From assembly GCA_021730205.1 (NCBI GenBank), contig CP072533.1, forward strand, positions 434,001 to 498,000: a stretch of 64,000 nucleotides of DNA, read 5' to 3'. A program made the position numbers and the translations under genes. Under the pieces are notes generated by a model. It worked only from the letters and a program-made list of their open reading frames with translations. It did no database searches and had not been told where the DNA came from. Shown here piece after piece: positions 38,046 through 47,620 of the stretch (positions are counted from its first letter, which is position 1; every line of letters begins with the position of its first letter). Source of the DNA: Candidatus Ruthia sp. Cpac_8_S14 (lineage in GTDB: Bacteria > Pseudomonadota > Gammaproteobacteria > PS1 > Pseudothioglobaceae).

Positions 38046-39335
38046 TTATACAAAAATCTGAAGCATTCCCTTGGCTTTGTACTTGGTTTCTTGCAACTCT
38101 TGTTTGGCAATAGAGTCAAATACAATGCCCGCCCCTGCCCTTAAAGTTAATAGATTTTCTTGTTTGCTAATGGTGCGAATAAGGATGTTAAAATCCATTT
38201 TTCCGTTACTACTAATATAGCCTAGCGAGCCTGTGTAAGTTTGGCGCGGCATCTGTTCTAGTTCTTGAATAATTTGCATACAACGAACTTTAGGACAACC
38301 AGTGATGGTGCCACCTGGGAATAATGCACTGATTAGGTGCTTAATAGTGGTGTGTAGCTTGATTTTGCCTTTGATGTTTGAAACGATATGATGTACAAAG
38401 GGATAACTTTCCAACCCCATAATTTCATCAACTTTGATACTGCCGTATTCGCACACCCTGCCCAAATCATTGCGCTCTAAATCAAGCAGCATAATATGCT
38501 CTGCTTGCTCTTTAGGATGATTAATGAGTTGTTGTTTAAGGCGTTTGTCTTCATTGCCTGTACCACGTGGACGGGTGCCTGCAATGGGCCTTGTTTGTAT
38601 GACGCTACCATCCACGCTAAATAGGCGCTCGGGAGAGGAGGAAATAATGCTAAACATTTGGAATTGCGCCAGTGCGGAGAATGGGGCGGGGTTGGTTTTT
38701 TTTAGTGCTTGGTAAATTTGGGTTGGGGTAATGTCATTGGTTAAGTGGTATTGCCACTGTCTTGAGAGGTTTACTTGGAAAACATCCCCTGCTTTAATGT
38801 ACTCGCGACTCTTTACCACACCTGATAAAAATTTAGCCTCGTCTTCAGCAGATAAAGCGCCTGCTAATTTGCTTTCAGGCACGGCTTTTAATTGCTCAAT
38901 ATCTACCAATACTCGGTCTATTCTGTATTGGTTGGCGAATTGATCTAATAAATAAGTTTGATGATTGGCATGGTCAATGACAATGGCTGTGGGAATTTGA
39001 ACGGCAATGGCAATAGGTTGACTACTTGTGCGCATTGTTTGTTTTAAAGTCGTCTCTATTTGCCCAATTAATTCATAAGACAGATATACAAACCAACCAC
39101 CAGTAAAAGGCAAATTATTGTGAATAAGTGGTGTATCAATACTGGCAGTGAGCTTGTCTAAAAAATCAAACTCTTCTAAGTGGCTTAGTACAATTTGTTT
39201 ATCAGGATGTGCAAATAGTATCGAAAAACGATTGTTAGCATTGTGATTAACGCTTTCTAGCAAAAATGGATAGCGCACAGGATTGGCATAAGATAACGCC
39301 TCTAAAGCAACATCAGGAATGGGTAGAACTTTCAC
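38046..39335 (-). CDS. pabB: Chorismate-binding enzyme: aminodeoxychorismate synthase component I (or anthranilate synthase I)
   Basis: Amination of chorismate for folate (PabB) or tryptophan (TrpE). 429 residues: a short N-terminal domain with LPFTGGWFVYLSYELIGQIE (about 75-94), as in PabB-type proteins, then the chorismate-binding domain with KAGDVFQVNLSRQW, SSPERLFSVDG, RPIAGTRPRG (about 246-255), LLDLERNDLGRVCEYGSI and FPGGTITGCPKVRCMQII. The PIAGT signature is the anthranilate-synthase form; E. coli-type PabB has PIKGT. The length and N-terminus favour PabB. It is 32 bases downstream of cpoB on the same strand. Confidence 0.8.
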   Translation of the reverse strand: MKVLPIPDVALEALSYANPVRYPFLLESVNHNANNRFSILFAHPDKQIVLSHLEEFDFLDKLTASIDTPLIHNNLPFTGGWFVYLSYELIGQIETTLKQTMRTSSQPIAIAVQIPTAIVIDHANHQTYLLDQFANQYRIDRVLVDIEQLKAVPESKLAGALSAEDEAKFLSGVVKSREYIKAGDVFQVNLSRQWQYHLTNDITPTQIYQALKKTNPAPFSALAQFQMFSIISSSPERLFSVDGSVIQTRPIAGTRPRGTGNEDKRLKQQLINHPKEQAEHIMLLDLERNDLGRVCEYGSIKVDEIMGLESYPFVHHIVSNIKGKIKLHTTIKHLISALFPGGTITGCPKVRCMQIIQELEQMPRQTYTGSLGYISSNGKMDFNILIRTISKQENLLTLRAGAGIVFDSIAKQELQETKYKAKGMLQIFV

Positions 39336-39367
39336 CTTAATTAATGGTTAATTTATTTATCTTTGGC

Positions 39368-40018
39368 TTAGGGGTAGATCTTGCTAAGCAGTTGCTTAGC
39401 TCTATTAATTGCTTTATGCGAAGGGAATTTAACCAACATTGCGCTTAACAAACTACGTGCCTTGTCTTGTTGATTAAGTTCTATATACACCTTAGCCAAC
39501 TCAAACAAAGAGTTTGAAAACTTATAATGCAATGGGTTCTGTTGTTGAAATGCAATAAAAGTATTTCTAGCATTGTAAAAATCTTCCTTGGTTAAATAAG
39601 ATTTGGCTAACCAATAGTACACATCTGAGGCCTGATTATTATTCGGATAAGTGGCTAAATATTCTTTAAACAAGTTAATGGCTTGGTCGTATTGATCCGT
39701 CACTAATAAACCGCGCGCTTGGATATAAATGCGTTTGGCTTTTTGATCACGCTCTCTGACTCTGAGCGTGGTTTTTACAATGGCGGCACTGGATTTTTGA
39801 TAAGTGATTAAGCTAAATAACTCTTTGATTTTTCCAGTGCTTATTTTTTGTTGTTGCTCTAAAAGCTCAATCTTTCCCAACAAGGCTTTATTTTTACGTA
39901 CCAAACGCTTTATTTTTTGATTGTGGTCCATTATCACTTTTTCTGTATTAATGTCCGCAGCACTGACAGGGTGACAGACAAAAATACCTAAAAAAGCGAC
40001 TAAACCAAGGTGACGCAC
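39368..40018 (-). CDS. cpoB: Cell division coordinator CpoB (YbgF)
   Basis: Periplasmic protein that links peptidoglycan synthesis to Tol-Pal constriction. 216 residues: signal peptide MRHLGLVAFLGIFVCHPVSA, an N-terminal coiled coil (about 27-70, rich in Lys/Glu/Gln), then TPR-like repeats (about 95-216; YDQAINLFKEYLATYPNN, DVYYWLAKSYLTKEDFYNA, HYKFSNSLFELAKVYIELNQQDKA). It starts 8 bases after pal. Confidence 0.93.
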   Translation of the reverse strand: MRHLGLVAFLGIFVCHPVSAADINTEKVIMDHNQKIKRLVRKNKALLGKIELLEQQQKISTGKIKELFSLITYQKSSAAIVKTTLRVRERDQKAKRIYIQARGLLVTDQYDQAINLFKEYLATYPNNNQASDVYYWLAKSYLTKEDFYNARNTFIAFQQQNPLHYKFSNSLFELAKVYIELNQQDKARSLLSAMLVKFPSHKAINRAKQLLSKIYP

Positions 40019-40026
40019 TAAGTTTT

Positions 40027-40596
40027 TTATTGATAAACAAACTCAACGCGTCTGTTTTTCTGCCATGCACCTTCATCGTGCTGTTGTAGCACGGGCTTTT
40101 CCTCGCCAAGACTAATAACTTCAACCCTTGAAGAAAGATCATACAGACCTAATATTTCTTTAACGCTTAAAGCGCGATTTTCACCCAGTGCTAGGTTGTA
40201 TTCACGCGAGCCACGCTCATCTGCATGCCCTTCTAAACGTAAATTTAGTGCTGGATTGTTGCGCATAAAATCTGCGTGTTTGATAATTTGCTTGATCGAA
40301 TCTTCATCAATCTTAGTGCCATCATAGGAAAAATACAAAATAAAACTAACATCCGTGTTTCTAAAATCTGCCACGACAACTGATTCGACAATGTTTGATG
40401 TATTTACACCACTTCTAGAAAACCCCTGTGATTGAAAACTAGACTGATCCACCTTAATAATATTTTCTTGTGTATTTTCCGTCCTATCCTCAATGGTAAC
40501 CGTCCTTGGCTTGGGCAATACTTTTTTATACAAATCATCCACAGATGAACATGATGACAACAGCACTATTGTTGTTAGGGATATTATTTTTAACAT
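40027..40596 (-). CDS. pal: Peptidoglycan-associated lipoprotein Pal
   Basis: Outer-membrane lipoprotein that anchors the outer membrane to peptidoglycan. 189 residues: lipobox LLSSC with lipidated Cys16, a linker (about 17-75), and an OmpA-like domain (about 80-189) with YFSYDGTKID, LRLEGHADERGSREYNLALGENRA and a C-terminal NRRVEFVY. Lies between tolB and cpoB. Confidence 0.96.
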   Translation of the reverse strand: MLKIISLTTIVLLSSCSSVDDLYKKVLPKPRTVTIEDRTENTQENIIKVDQSSFQSQGFSRSGVNTSNIVESVVVADFRNTDVSFILYFSYDGTKIDEDSIKQIIKHADFMRNNPALNLRLEGHADERGSREYNLALGENRALSVKEILGLYDLSSRVEVISLGEEKPVLQQHDEGAWQKNRRVEFVYQ

Positions 40597-40606
40597 TTAA
40601 CGCCTC

Positions 40607-41881
40607 CTATTTTAAATAATGGGACCAATTTGGCTCTCTAACTTCGCCTGCCTTACTAGCCAGCTCGAAAGTTTGACGATCCAATATTGAAACCACAGAA
40701 AGTACACCAGAATTACCTTTATTAGTAGCGAAGATAATCATACCGCCATTGGGTGAAAAAAACGGCGATTCGTCTAATTGATTATTTGTCATAATAGTCA
40801 AATCCTTAGTGGCAATATCCAGTAAAGCAATGCGATAATCTTTACCCACTCTATGCACCATAGCCAAGCTTTTACCATTGGGTGAAAAAACGGCTTTGGC
40901 GTTGTATCTGCCTTTAAAGGTTGCCCTGTTAATTTTACTGGTTTTTAAATCTTTAATGTAGACTTGCACTTGTCCAGAACGATTAGAGGTAAACACAATT
41001 TTATCACCCTCTGGTGAGTAGCTTGCCTCAGTATCGATGCCCACGTCTGTGGTTAGCCTTGTTAGTTTTTTAGAGGCTAATTGATAAGAATAAATATCTT
41101 TATTGCCGTTTTTAGACAACGTAAGCAAAAGGCTTTTGCCATTCGGATGCCAAGATGGCGCTGAAGCAATGCCATCAAAATAAGGCAGTTTTTGTGTTTT
41201 TCGGCGTACAAATGGGTATTGAATGAACACCTCTGAACGAGCGTTTCTAAAAGACACATAAGCAATTTTATTTTGGTCGGGTGACCAAACGGGTGATAAA
41301 ACAGGCTCTTTGGATTTTAAAATGGTTTGTGGATTTTGCGCATCAGAATCTGATATTTCTAAGCGATATTCGCGCTCACCTTTGCCTTTATTGGTAACGG
41401 TAATATAAGCTAGGCGCGTATCAAAAGAGCCTCTTTCACCCAATAAGGCATGATAAATTTGATCAGACAAGTAGTGTGCAATTCTTCTGATGCCACTATT
41501 GTGTACGGCAAACTTATCTTTATAGAGTATTTTATTAGAATAAACATCCAGTAGTTCAATTTCGACATTAAAGACTTTTTTGCTGATTTTTTCTAGCTTG
41601 CCAAGCACGATGGCTTCAATTTTTTTTGCCTTCCATTTGTCAAAATTGGGCTTATTATTAATCACATAATTTGCACTAGAGGCGCTAAATTTGCCTGATC
41701 GATTAAAATTATCACGCATAACGTGTGCAATGATTTTGCCTTGATTTGCATCTCCCACAACAGAAAAATCAGAAATAACAATGGGAAAAACGTTTTCATC
41801 TTGTTTGAGAATGGTGACTTCTAATACCGCCCAAGTGAGGCTTGTATAAAGTGATAAAACAAAAACAATAAATTGCCTCAT
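40607..41881 (-). CDS. tolB: Tol-Pal system periplasmic protein TolB
   Basis: Periplasmic beta-propeller that interacts with Pal and TolA. 424 residues: signal peptide MRQFIVFVLSLYTSLTWA, N-terminal TolB domain (about 20-160), then propeller blades with repeated SPxG and FTSNRSGQVQVY-type motifs (EASYSPEGDKIVFTSNRSG, KAVFSPNGKSLAMVH). tolQ, tolR and tolA are not adjacent. The first bases overlap the end of iscX by 4. Confidence 0.95.
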   Translation of the reverse strand: MRQFIVFVLSLYTSLTWAVLEVTILKQDENVFPIVISDFSVVGDANQGKIIAHVMRDNFNRSGKFSASSANYVINNKPNFDKWKAKKIEAIVLGKLEKISKKVFNVEIELLDVYSNKILYKDKFAVHNSGIRRIAHYLSDQIYHALLGERGSFDTRLAYITVTNKGKGEREYRLEISDSDAQNPQTILKSKEPVLSPVWSPDQNKIAYVSFRNARSEVFIQYPFVRRKTQKLPYFDGIASAPSWHPNGKSLLLTLSKNGNKDIYSYQLASKKLTRLTTDVGIDTEASYSPEGDKIVFTSNRSGQVQVYIKDLKTSKINRATFKGRYNAKAVFSPNGKSLAMVHRVGKDYRIALLDIATKDLTIMTNNQLDESPFFSPNGGMIIFATNKGNSGVLSVVSILDRQTFELASKAGEVREPNWSHYLK

Positions 41882-42072
41882 TTTTTTTCTTCTATCCAGT
41901 TCATTTGGATGGCTTCAAGGATTTTTTCGCCTGATTTATTTACATCATCATCAAACTCATCCAGTGCAATCACCATTTGCCTAAGGTCAACAAAATTAAC
42001 AATACTAGGATCAACTTCTGGATGAGTCTCATCTAAGGCTATTGCAATATCTAGGGAGTCTGTCCAGTTCAT
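41878..42072 (-). CDS. iscX: IscX (YfhJ) iron-sulfur assembly accessory protein
   Basis: Small acidic protein that binds IscS and iron. 64 residues, matching E. coli IscX over its whole length: MNWTDSLDIAIALDETHPEVDP, VNFVDLRQMVIALDEFDDD and the C-terminal SGEKILEAIQMNWIEE. It overlaps tolB by 4 bases, an unusual place, since iscX normally closes the isc operon. No other isc gene is in the window. Confidence 0.9.
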   Translation of the reverse strand: MNWTDSLDIAIALDETHPEVDPSIVNFVDLRQMVIALDEFDDDVNKSGEKILEAIQMNWIEEKK

Positions 42073-42103
42073 AAAGAAACCTTGAATAAAATCCTAATTT
42101 TAA

Positions 42104-42119
42104 CCAAACTAAGGTTTGG
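42104..42119 (-). terminator. Weak hairpin after spoT
   Basis: CCAAAC / GTTTGG with a 4-base loop, followed on the minus strand by a mixed T/A stretch. The stem is short and the T run poor, so it may only slow transcription between spoT and iscX. Confidence 0.3.
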
Positions 42120-42149
42120 CATGAGTAAAAATTTAGTAGCTTTTTTAAA

Positions 42150-44252
42150 TCACACTCTGCTCACATCTCGAACAAATTCTAGCGTCTTTAGCTGTACAAA
42201 CACCTTATTTAATTGAGTGATATTTGCAACACTAATAACCATATTGAGTGATTTGATAGAATTATCTTTTTCTTGAATCTCTAAATGCTCAATATTAATA
42301 TTCATTTTTGAAATAACACTGGCAATAGAGGCAAGTGTGCCTCTCTGGTTAGCAACATCAATATCAATCATTGCTTTAAATTCCTCATCCCTATCTGCTT
42401 GCCAATCAATATTAAGCCATTGTGCATTTTTGCTTTTAGCACGAACTAAGTTGGCACAAATTGCCCTGTGAATTACCATGCCTTTAGAAGTGGTTAAAAC
42501 ACCAATCACTTTATCACCAGGAATTGGATGGCAACAATGCGCAAAACTAATGGCTTTGCCTTGGGTTTTATGAATGCTAATTTTTTGAGCTGCATGCTTG
42601 GTGTTATCACCTTGCAATTTGTTCAGTGTAACTGATACTAAAATTTCAGAGAGTCCAATTTTCATGTACATGTCTTCTTTAGAGTCACAGTTTAACGCTT
42701 TAAGACATGCTAACCACTGAGCTTCATCAATGCCATCTGTGTCTATATTTTGATAATCCAGTGCATTGGTTAATAAATACTCTCCTAATTGAATTAGTTC
42801 AGCAGCGGATTCATTTTTAAGATACGCCTTGATTGAGGATCTGGCTTTTACAGTAATGGCAATTTGCAACCAAAAAGACCTAGGCATGGCTTTATCATCG
42901 GTGATAATTTCAATGGTTTGTCCTGATTTTAATTCGGTGGAAATGGATGTGTTGACTTGGTCAACTTTGGCTTTAAGGGTGTGGTTGCCAATACTGGTAT
43001 GTACCATGTAGGCAAAATCAAGCACAGTTGATTTATAAGGTAGCTGAATAATATCTCCCTCAGGAGTAAAAACAAACACCTCAGAAGGAAACAAATCTGC
43101 CTTAGTTTTTTCCAAAAACTCAATAGAAGTGCCCGAATTTTGTTGAATATCTAGTAATGAGCCTAACCAGTTATTAGCCAATTCTGGTTTATGGTTCAAG
43201 TTACTCTTATAATGCCAATGCGCAGCAATCCCATATTTTGAAATAAAATGCATGTCAGATGAACGAATTTGCACCTCAATAAAAATTTTTTTAGGGCCAA
43301 ATAGCACCGTATGTAAGGACTGATAGCCGTTTGATTTAGGTAATGCCACATAATCTTTAAACTTGCCTGGTAATGGCTTATATAAATTATGAATAATACC
43401 TAGAGCTTGATAGCATTGTGCCACATCAGCTACAATAACTCTAAGTGCGTACATGTCTAACACCTGAGAAAATTTCAGGTATTTGATTTTCATTTTTCTA
43501 TAAATGCTACAAGGTTGCTTTCTACGACCATTAATTTCAGCATTAGGTATGCCTTCTTGGTCTAATCGATTTCTTATTTCAGTTTGAATATGACTGATAA
43601 TTTTCTTACGATTGCCACATTGTTTTTTAATTTGACTAACCAGAACCTTATTACGAAATGGATAAATAATAGCAAAACACAAATTATCAAGTTCAACCCT
43701 AATGCTATTAAGACCTAAGCGACGTGCAATGGGTGCATGTATTTCTACTGTTTCTTTAGCAATTCTAAGTTGCTTATCTCGACGCATAGAGTCAAGTGTT
43801 CGTATATTGTGCAAACGATCTGCCAATTTGATTATCATAACGCGCATGTCATTACTCATGGCTAAAAATAATTTTCTAAAATTTTGCGCCTGCTTGTCTG
43901 TATTTGAGTGAAATTCCAATCCAGTTAATTTGGATACACCCTCTACAATATGTGCAATTTCATCACCAAAATCACGCTTAATTTGCTCATAAGTAACCGA
44001 AGTATCCTCAATACAATCGTGTAATATTGCCGCCACAATACAATAATAGTCTAGTTTTAACTCTGCTAAAATCATAGCAACTGATATAGGGTGAAATACA
44101 TAAGCCTCACCCGATTGTCGATATTGCCCATCATGCGCCGTTGCTGCAACAATATAAGCTTGATAAACGCCCTCAATCTGCTCTTTAGACATATAATTTT
44201 CTAGCGTATTACATAATTCGCTAATTAGGATTCTTCTATCAGACAAATTCAT
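42150..44252 (-). CDS. spoT: Bifunctional (p)ppGpp synthetase/hydrolase SpoT
   Basis: Controls the stringent alarmone. 700 residues in the usual order: an HD hydrolase domain with GQYRQSGEAYVFHP and ILHDCIEDTSVTY (about 37-90), the synthetase domain with DMYALRVIV, PGKFKDYVALPKSNGYQSLHT and EVQIRS (about 265-360), a TGS domain (EVFVFTPEGDIIQLP, about 396-455), and a C-terminal ACT domain (about 625-700). The intact HDxxED region supports hydrolase activity. It is the only RelA/SpoT gene in the window. Confidence 0.95.
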   Translation of the reverse strand: MNLSDRRILISELCNTLENYMSKEQIEGVYQAYIVAATAHDGQYRQSGEAYVFHPISVAMILAELKLDYYCIVAAILHDCIEDTSVTYEQIKRDFGDEIAHIVEGVSKLTGLEFHSNTDKQAQNFRKLFLAMSNDMRVMIIKLADRLHNIRTLDSMRRDKQLRIAKETVEIHAPIARRLGLNSIRVELDNLCFAIIYPFRNKVLVSQIKKQCGNRKKIISHIQTEIRNRLDQEGIPNAEINGRRKQPCSIYRKMKIKYLKFSQVLDMYALRVIVADVAQCYQALGIIHNLYKPLPGKFKDYVALPKSNGYQSLHTVLFGPKKIFIEVQIRSSDMHFISKYGIAAHWHYKSNLNHKPELANNWLGSLLDIQQNSGTSIEFLEKTKADLFPSEVFVFTPEGDIIQLPYKSTVLDFAYMVHTSIGNHTLKAKVDQVNTSISTELKSGQTIEIITDDKAMPRSFWLQIAITVKARSSIKAYLKNESAAELIQLGEYLLTNALDYQNIDTDGIDEAQWLACLKALNCDSKEDMYMKIGLSEILVSVTLNKLQGDNTKHAAQKISIHKTQGKAISFAHCCHPIPGDKVIGVLTTSKGMVIHRAICANLVRAKSKNAQWLNIDWQADRDEEFKAMIDIDVANQRGTLASIASVISKMNINIEHLEIQEKDNSIKSLNMVISVANITQLNKVFVQLKTLEFVRDVSRV

Positions 44253-44347
44253 TCAATATGGTTAAAATTTAAGGATAAATCTTTGCCATTATAATACAAC
44301 CACACCAGTATAATGCCCTCACATATCTGTAAAAAATACCTTGAGTT

Positions 44348-45115
44348 ATGAAAAAATTATTCATCATCCTACCTTTTTTAACATTATTACTGAATGGTTG
44401 CTTTTGGCAAGAGGAAGCCAAAAAAGAATCTATCACCAAAGGCTGGTCACCAAAAACATTCTTCGTTCAAGCCAAAGAAGAGGCTTCATCAGGCTCAACA
44501 GACAAAGCTATTGCGCTTTTTGAACAACTACAAGCAGCCTACCCTGGTTCAAAATATGCACTACAGTCTAAATTAGAAATTGCTTATGCATTGTATAAGA
44601 GTAAGGACTATGATCAAGCAATTGATTGCTTAAATAGCTATATTAAGCTTTATCCAGAACACTTTTCAACCCCATATGCTTATTATTTGCGCGGCGTTGT
44701 TTCACAAGACAAATCTCGCTCGTTTTTGGATGACTATTTTACTAATAGTGCCCAACGTGATGTTAATTCAGTTCGTGATGCCTTTAACTACTACCTAGCA
44801 TTGATTGATAAATTCCCCAAAACTGAATATGCCGAAGAGGCCAAAACCCATTTGGTTACACTTAAGAATATTTTATCAAGACATGAGTTGTTTGTGGCTA
44901 TTTACTACACTAAAAAAGGAGCTAATATTGCTGCCATCAACCGTGCTAAATTTATCATTGAAAAATATCCAAATACACCTTCAGTACCTACGGCACTATA
45001 TTTAATGGCACGTAATTACGACGCTATTAGCGCAAACATACTGGCAAAAGATGCACGTCGCGTGCTAAAGAATAGCTACCCTTCATACACACCACTCTAT
45101 TCTTTAGAGAACTAA
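44348..45115 (+). CDS. bamD: Outer-membrane assembly lipoprotein BamD
   Basis: Essential part of the BAM complex that inserts outer-membrane beta-barrel proteins. 255 residues: a lipoprotein signal (LLLNGC, lipidated Cys18), then five TPR-like repeats (about 40-245; DKAIALFEQLQAAYPGSKYA, DYDQAIDCLNSYIKLYPEH, AYYLRGVVSQDKSRSFLDDYF). Divergent from spoT over 95 bases and followed 18 bases later by an MFS gene. Confidence 0.95.
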   Translation: MKKLFIILPFLTLLLNGCFWQEEAKKESITKGWSPKTFFVQAKEEASSGSTDKAIALFEQLQAAYPGSKYALQSKLEIAYALYKSKDYDQAIDCLNSYIKLYPEHFSTPYAYYLRGVVSQDKSRSFLDDYFTNSAQRDVNSVRDAFNYYLALIDKFPKTEYAEEAKTHLVTLKNILSRHELFVAIYYTKKGANIAAINRAKFIIEKYPNTPSVPTALYLMARNYDAISANILAKDARRVLKNSYPSYTPLYSLEN

Positions 45116-45133
45116 GATTTTTAACCTGCTCCA

Positions 45134-46309
45134 ATGAATAAACAAGAAAGAACTTTCGCGTTTAAGATTTCTTTAATCATGGCCACGCGCATGTTAGGCT
45201 TGTTTATGATTCTTCCTATATTTTCAGTTTATGCTAGTGAATACACCAGCACCACGCCTTATCTAATAGGCTTGGCTATTGGTATTTATGGCTTAACTCA
45301 AGCATTATTACAAATTCCCTTTGGCTATTTATCAGACAAGTATGGTCGAAAACCTATGTTAATCATTGGTCTTGTTATCTTTTTTATTGGCAGTGTTGTA
45401 GCTGCCAACTCAACAGACATCATAGGGATTGTTATTGGTAGAGCCTTGCAGGGTGCAGGTGCTATTTCAGCGGTATTGATGGCGTTTTTAGCAGATTTTG
45501 TTAGTGAAAATCAACGCCCCAAAGCCAATGCTTTTGTGGGTGTACAAATAGGCATGGCCTTTATGTTGGCCTTGCTATTAGGTCCTATCATTAGTGTTAA
45601 TTTAGGCATATCTGGTTTATTTTGGGTGATTGCTTTTCTTTCTATTGTTGCACTGATTATTGTTAGCACCCTGCCCAACGCCAAACCTAAAGAGCGATAT
45701 GCTTTGTCAATTGCAAACATCAAAAAAGTACTCAATATTGATTTATTACTACTAGATTTCAGTGTCTTTGCACTACATTTAATTCTAACTTGTTCTTTTA
45801 TCGCCATGCCAATTTTTTTAAAAGAAAACAACATTGTTGATATTAAAGACAGTTGGCAAATGTATTTACCCATTATTATCTTGTCCTTTATTGGTATGTT
45901 GCCAATGATTATTCTAGCTTCCAAATATCAAAAAATTAAACCTGTATTTTTAAGTGCTATTGCACTATTGATTGTCAGTCAAATTTTGTTTTACCAAATA
46001 CAACTTACTTATACTTTATTTTTCATTCTATTAACTTTATTCTTTATTGCTTTTAATGCATTAGAGGCCATTCTACCCTCGCTCATAGTCTCAAGTGCAA
46101 GTGCTGATAAACGTGGCTTAGCAATGGGTTTGTACGCCACATCGCAGTTTTTAGGTGCGTTCGTTGGTGGAATTGTTGGTGGATGGATTTACAACATATC
46201 TAATCTAAATAGTGTATTCTTACCCACCACGTTTGTTGCAATTATTTGGTGGATAATTATCCTAATAACAAAGCAAAAAATATCCATCAAACGGGCAACA
46301 GAAAATTAA
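45134..46309 (+). CDS. MFS transporter (YajR-like)
   Basis: 391 residues, about 12 membrane helices. MFS signature GYLSDKYGRKPML between helices 2 and 3 (about 66-78). The N-terminal segment IMATRMLGLFMILPIFSVYA is typical of YajR-type drug/proton antiporter-like transporters, but the C-terminal extra domain of E. coli YajR is absent. Substrate unknown. It is retained in a genome that has lost several other transporters. ssb follows after 15 bases. Confidence 0.85.
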   Translation: MNKQERTFAFKISLIMATRMLGLFMILPIFSVYASEYTSTTPYLIGLAIGIYGLTQALLQIPFGYLSDKYGRKPMLIIGLVIFFIGSVVAANSTDIIGIVIGRALQGAGAISAVLMAFLADFVSENQRPKANAFVGVQIGMAFMLALLLGPIISVNLGISGLFWVIAFLSIVALIIVSTLPNAKPKERYALSIANIKKVLNIDLLLLDFSVFALHLILTCSFIAMPIFLKENNIVDIKDSWQMYLPIIILSFIGMLPMIILASKYQKIKPVFLSAIALLIVSQILFYQIQLTYTLFFILLTLFFIAFNALEAILPSLIVSSASADKRGLAMGLYATSQFLGAFVGGIVGGWIYNISNLNSVFLPTTFVAIIWWIIILITKQKISIKRATEN

Positions 46310-46324
46310 TCGGAACAACAGAAA

Positions 46325-46816
46325 ATGGCAGGAATCAACAAAGTAATCTTAGTAGGCAATTTAGGTCAAGATGTAGAATTAAAATACACCTCTGATGGTA
46401 GAGCAGTAACCACTTTATCCGTTGCAACTAGCGAAAGCTGGACAGATAAAAATACAGGGCAAAAGGTTGATAAAACTGAATGGCACCAGGTTAGTTTATT
46501 TGGAAAATTGGCTGAAATTGCTGGTCAATACTTGCACAAAGGCTCTAAAGTTTACGTTGAAGGTAACCTAAGAACACGTAAATGGCAAGATCAAACTGGT
46601 GCTGACCGCTATACAACTGGAATAGTTGTGTCTGGTTTTAATGGCACATTGCAAATGTTAGATCGTCGCGACAATGCTGATATGGATGGCGCACCCCAAC
46701 CTCAACAATCAGCCCCCCCTGCTGCGCCTGTACAACAACAGGCCGCAGCAGGGCCAAACTCAGATTCTATCGTACCTGTTGATAATTCTAAGTTTGATGA
46801 TGACATTCCTTTTTAA
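46325..46816 (+). CDS. ssb: Single-stranded DNA-binding protein
   Basis: 163 residues: an OB-fold domain (about 1-112; [49 protein letters not shown]), a Gln/Pro/Ala-rich linker and the acidic C-terminal tip DDDIPF that binds repair and replication partners. Standard length. Confidence 0.97.
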   Translation: MAGINKVILVGNLGQDVELKYTSDGRAVTTLSVATSESWTDKNTGQKVDKTEWHQVSLFGKLAEIAGQYLHKGSKVYVEGNLRTRKWQDQTGADRYTTGIVVSGFNGTLQMLDRRDNADMDGAPQPQQSAPPAAPVQQQAAAGPNSDSIVPVDNSKFDDDIPF

Positions 46817-46840
46817 AAAGTAAAAACATACAACACTGAT

Positions 46841-46866
46841 AAAAAACCCATTTTCATGGATTTTTT
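46841..46866. terminator. Terminator between ssb and the HIT gene
   Basis: AAAAAACCCAT-TTTC-ATGGATTTTTT: a stem of ten pairs with one mismatch, A run on one side and T run on the other. It can serve both convergent genes. Confidence 0.7.
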
Positions 46867-46884
46867 ATTACACATTCAAATGTG

Positions 46885-47277
46885 CTATTTATCTCGATCA
46901 CTCCAATAATCAGCTTTATTTGAAATCACCCAGCGCACACCGCCCTTAGGATTTTCAACATCGCCATTATATCTAGGAATCAAATGTACATGCAAGTGCA
47001 TAATACTCTGCCCTGCTACCTCGCCATTATTCACACCAATGTTATAGCCATCTGGGGAAAACTCCTCATCAAGAATAAGTTTAGCCGTTTGAATGGCTTT
47101 AGCAATCGCATTTTGCTCTTGTTCGGTAATATCAAAATAAGTAGCAACATGTCTTTTAGGAATAATCAGCGCATGTCCAGGAGAGGCAGGATAAGAGTCT
47201 AAAAACGTAATGGTTAAATCACATTGACCAATAATTTTTTCTTTACGCAATTGACAAAACAAGCAATCTGTATTCAT
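46885..47277 (-). CDS. HIT family hydrolase
   Basis: 130 residues of the histidine-triad superfamily, which hydrolyses nucleotide phosphoramidates or dinucleotide polyphosphates. The triad HLHVHLIPR is at about residues 95-103. An N-terminal CLFCQLRKEK carries the Cys pair seen in HIT proteins that bind zinc. Ends next to a terminator shared with ssb. Confidence 0.9.
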   Translation of the reverse strand: MNTDCLFCQLRKEKIIGQCDLTITFLDSYPASPGHALIIPKRHVATYFDITEQEQNAIAKAIQTAKLILDEEFSPDGYNIGVNNGEVAGQSIMHLHVHLIPRYNGDVENPKGGVRWVISNKADYWSDRDK

Positions 47278-47386
47278 TTTTTTTCTAAATTTAATGATTA
47301 TTTAGGATGCGTATTTTAACCCAAGCCAGCATTAATCAGACAATAAAAAACCAGCATAAAGCCGATTTTACTACGTAACTTATGAT

Positions 47387-47563
47387 TTATTGAGTATCTT
47401 CAATCGATACTAAAGACTTATCATTTTCTGTTTTAGCTGTTACTAGAATTGCTTGGTTGTAGCCATAATTCCAAAACGAATTGTCATAACTATTGCCATT
47501 CCAAAACGTGTTGTTGCCAAGATTCATTGGACTATTGCTATTCCAATTGTTATTTTTTTTCAT
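47387..47563 (-). CDS. Asn/Trp-rich small protein related to the sulfur-globule-like genes
   Basis: A 58-codon frame with ATG at 47563: MKKNNNWNSNSPMNLGNN, TFWNGNSYDNSFWNYGYN, then ILVTAKTENDKSLVSIEDTQ. The Asn/Trp/Tyr/Gly composition resembles the two neighbouring sulfur-globule-like genes, and the QAILVT tail resembles EQILVT in the decayed gene at 48115-48537. It has no signal peptide, so it may be the 3' remnant of a third copy rather than a working gene. Confidence 0.4.
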   Translation of the reverse strand: MKKNNNWNSNSPMNLGNNTFWNGNSYDNSFWNYGYNQAILVTAKTENDKSLVSIEDTQ

Positions 47564-47620
47564 ACTTTTTACTTCTTAATTAGCCCTCATTATAAACCTA
47601 ATACCTTGCTTTTAGCGAAA

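Noticed and set aside
45511-45924. 137-codon minus-strand open frame
   Set aside because: Antisense to the MFS transporter; no motif.
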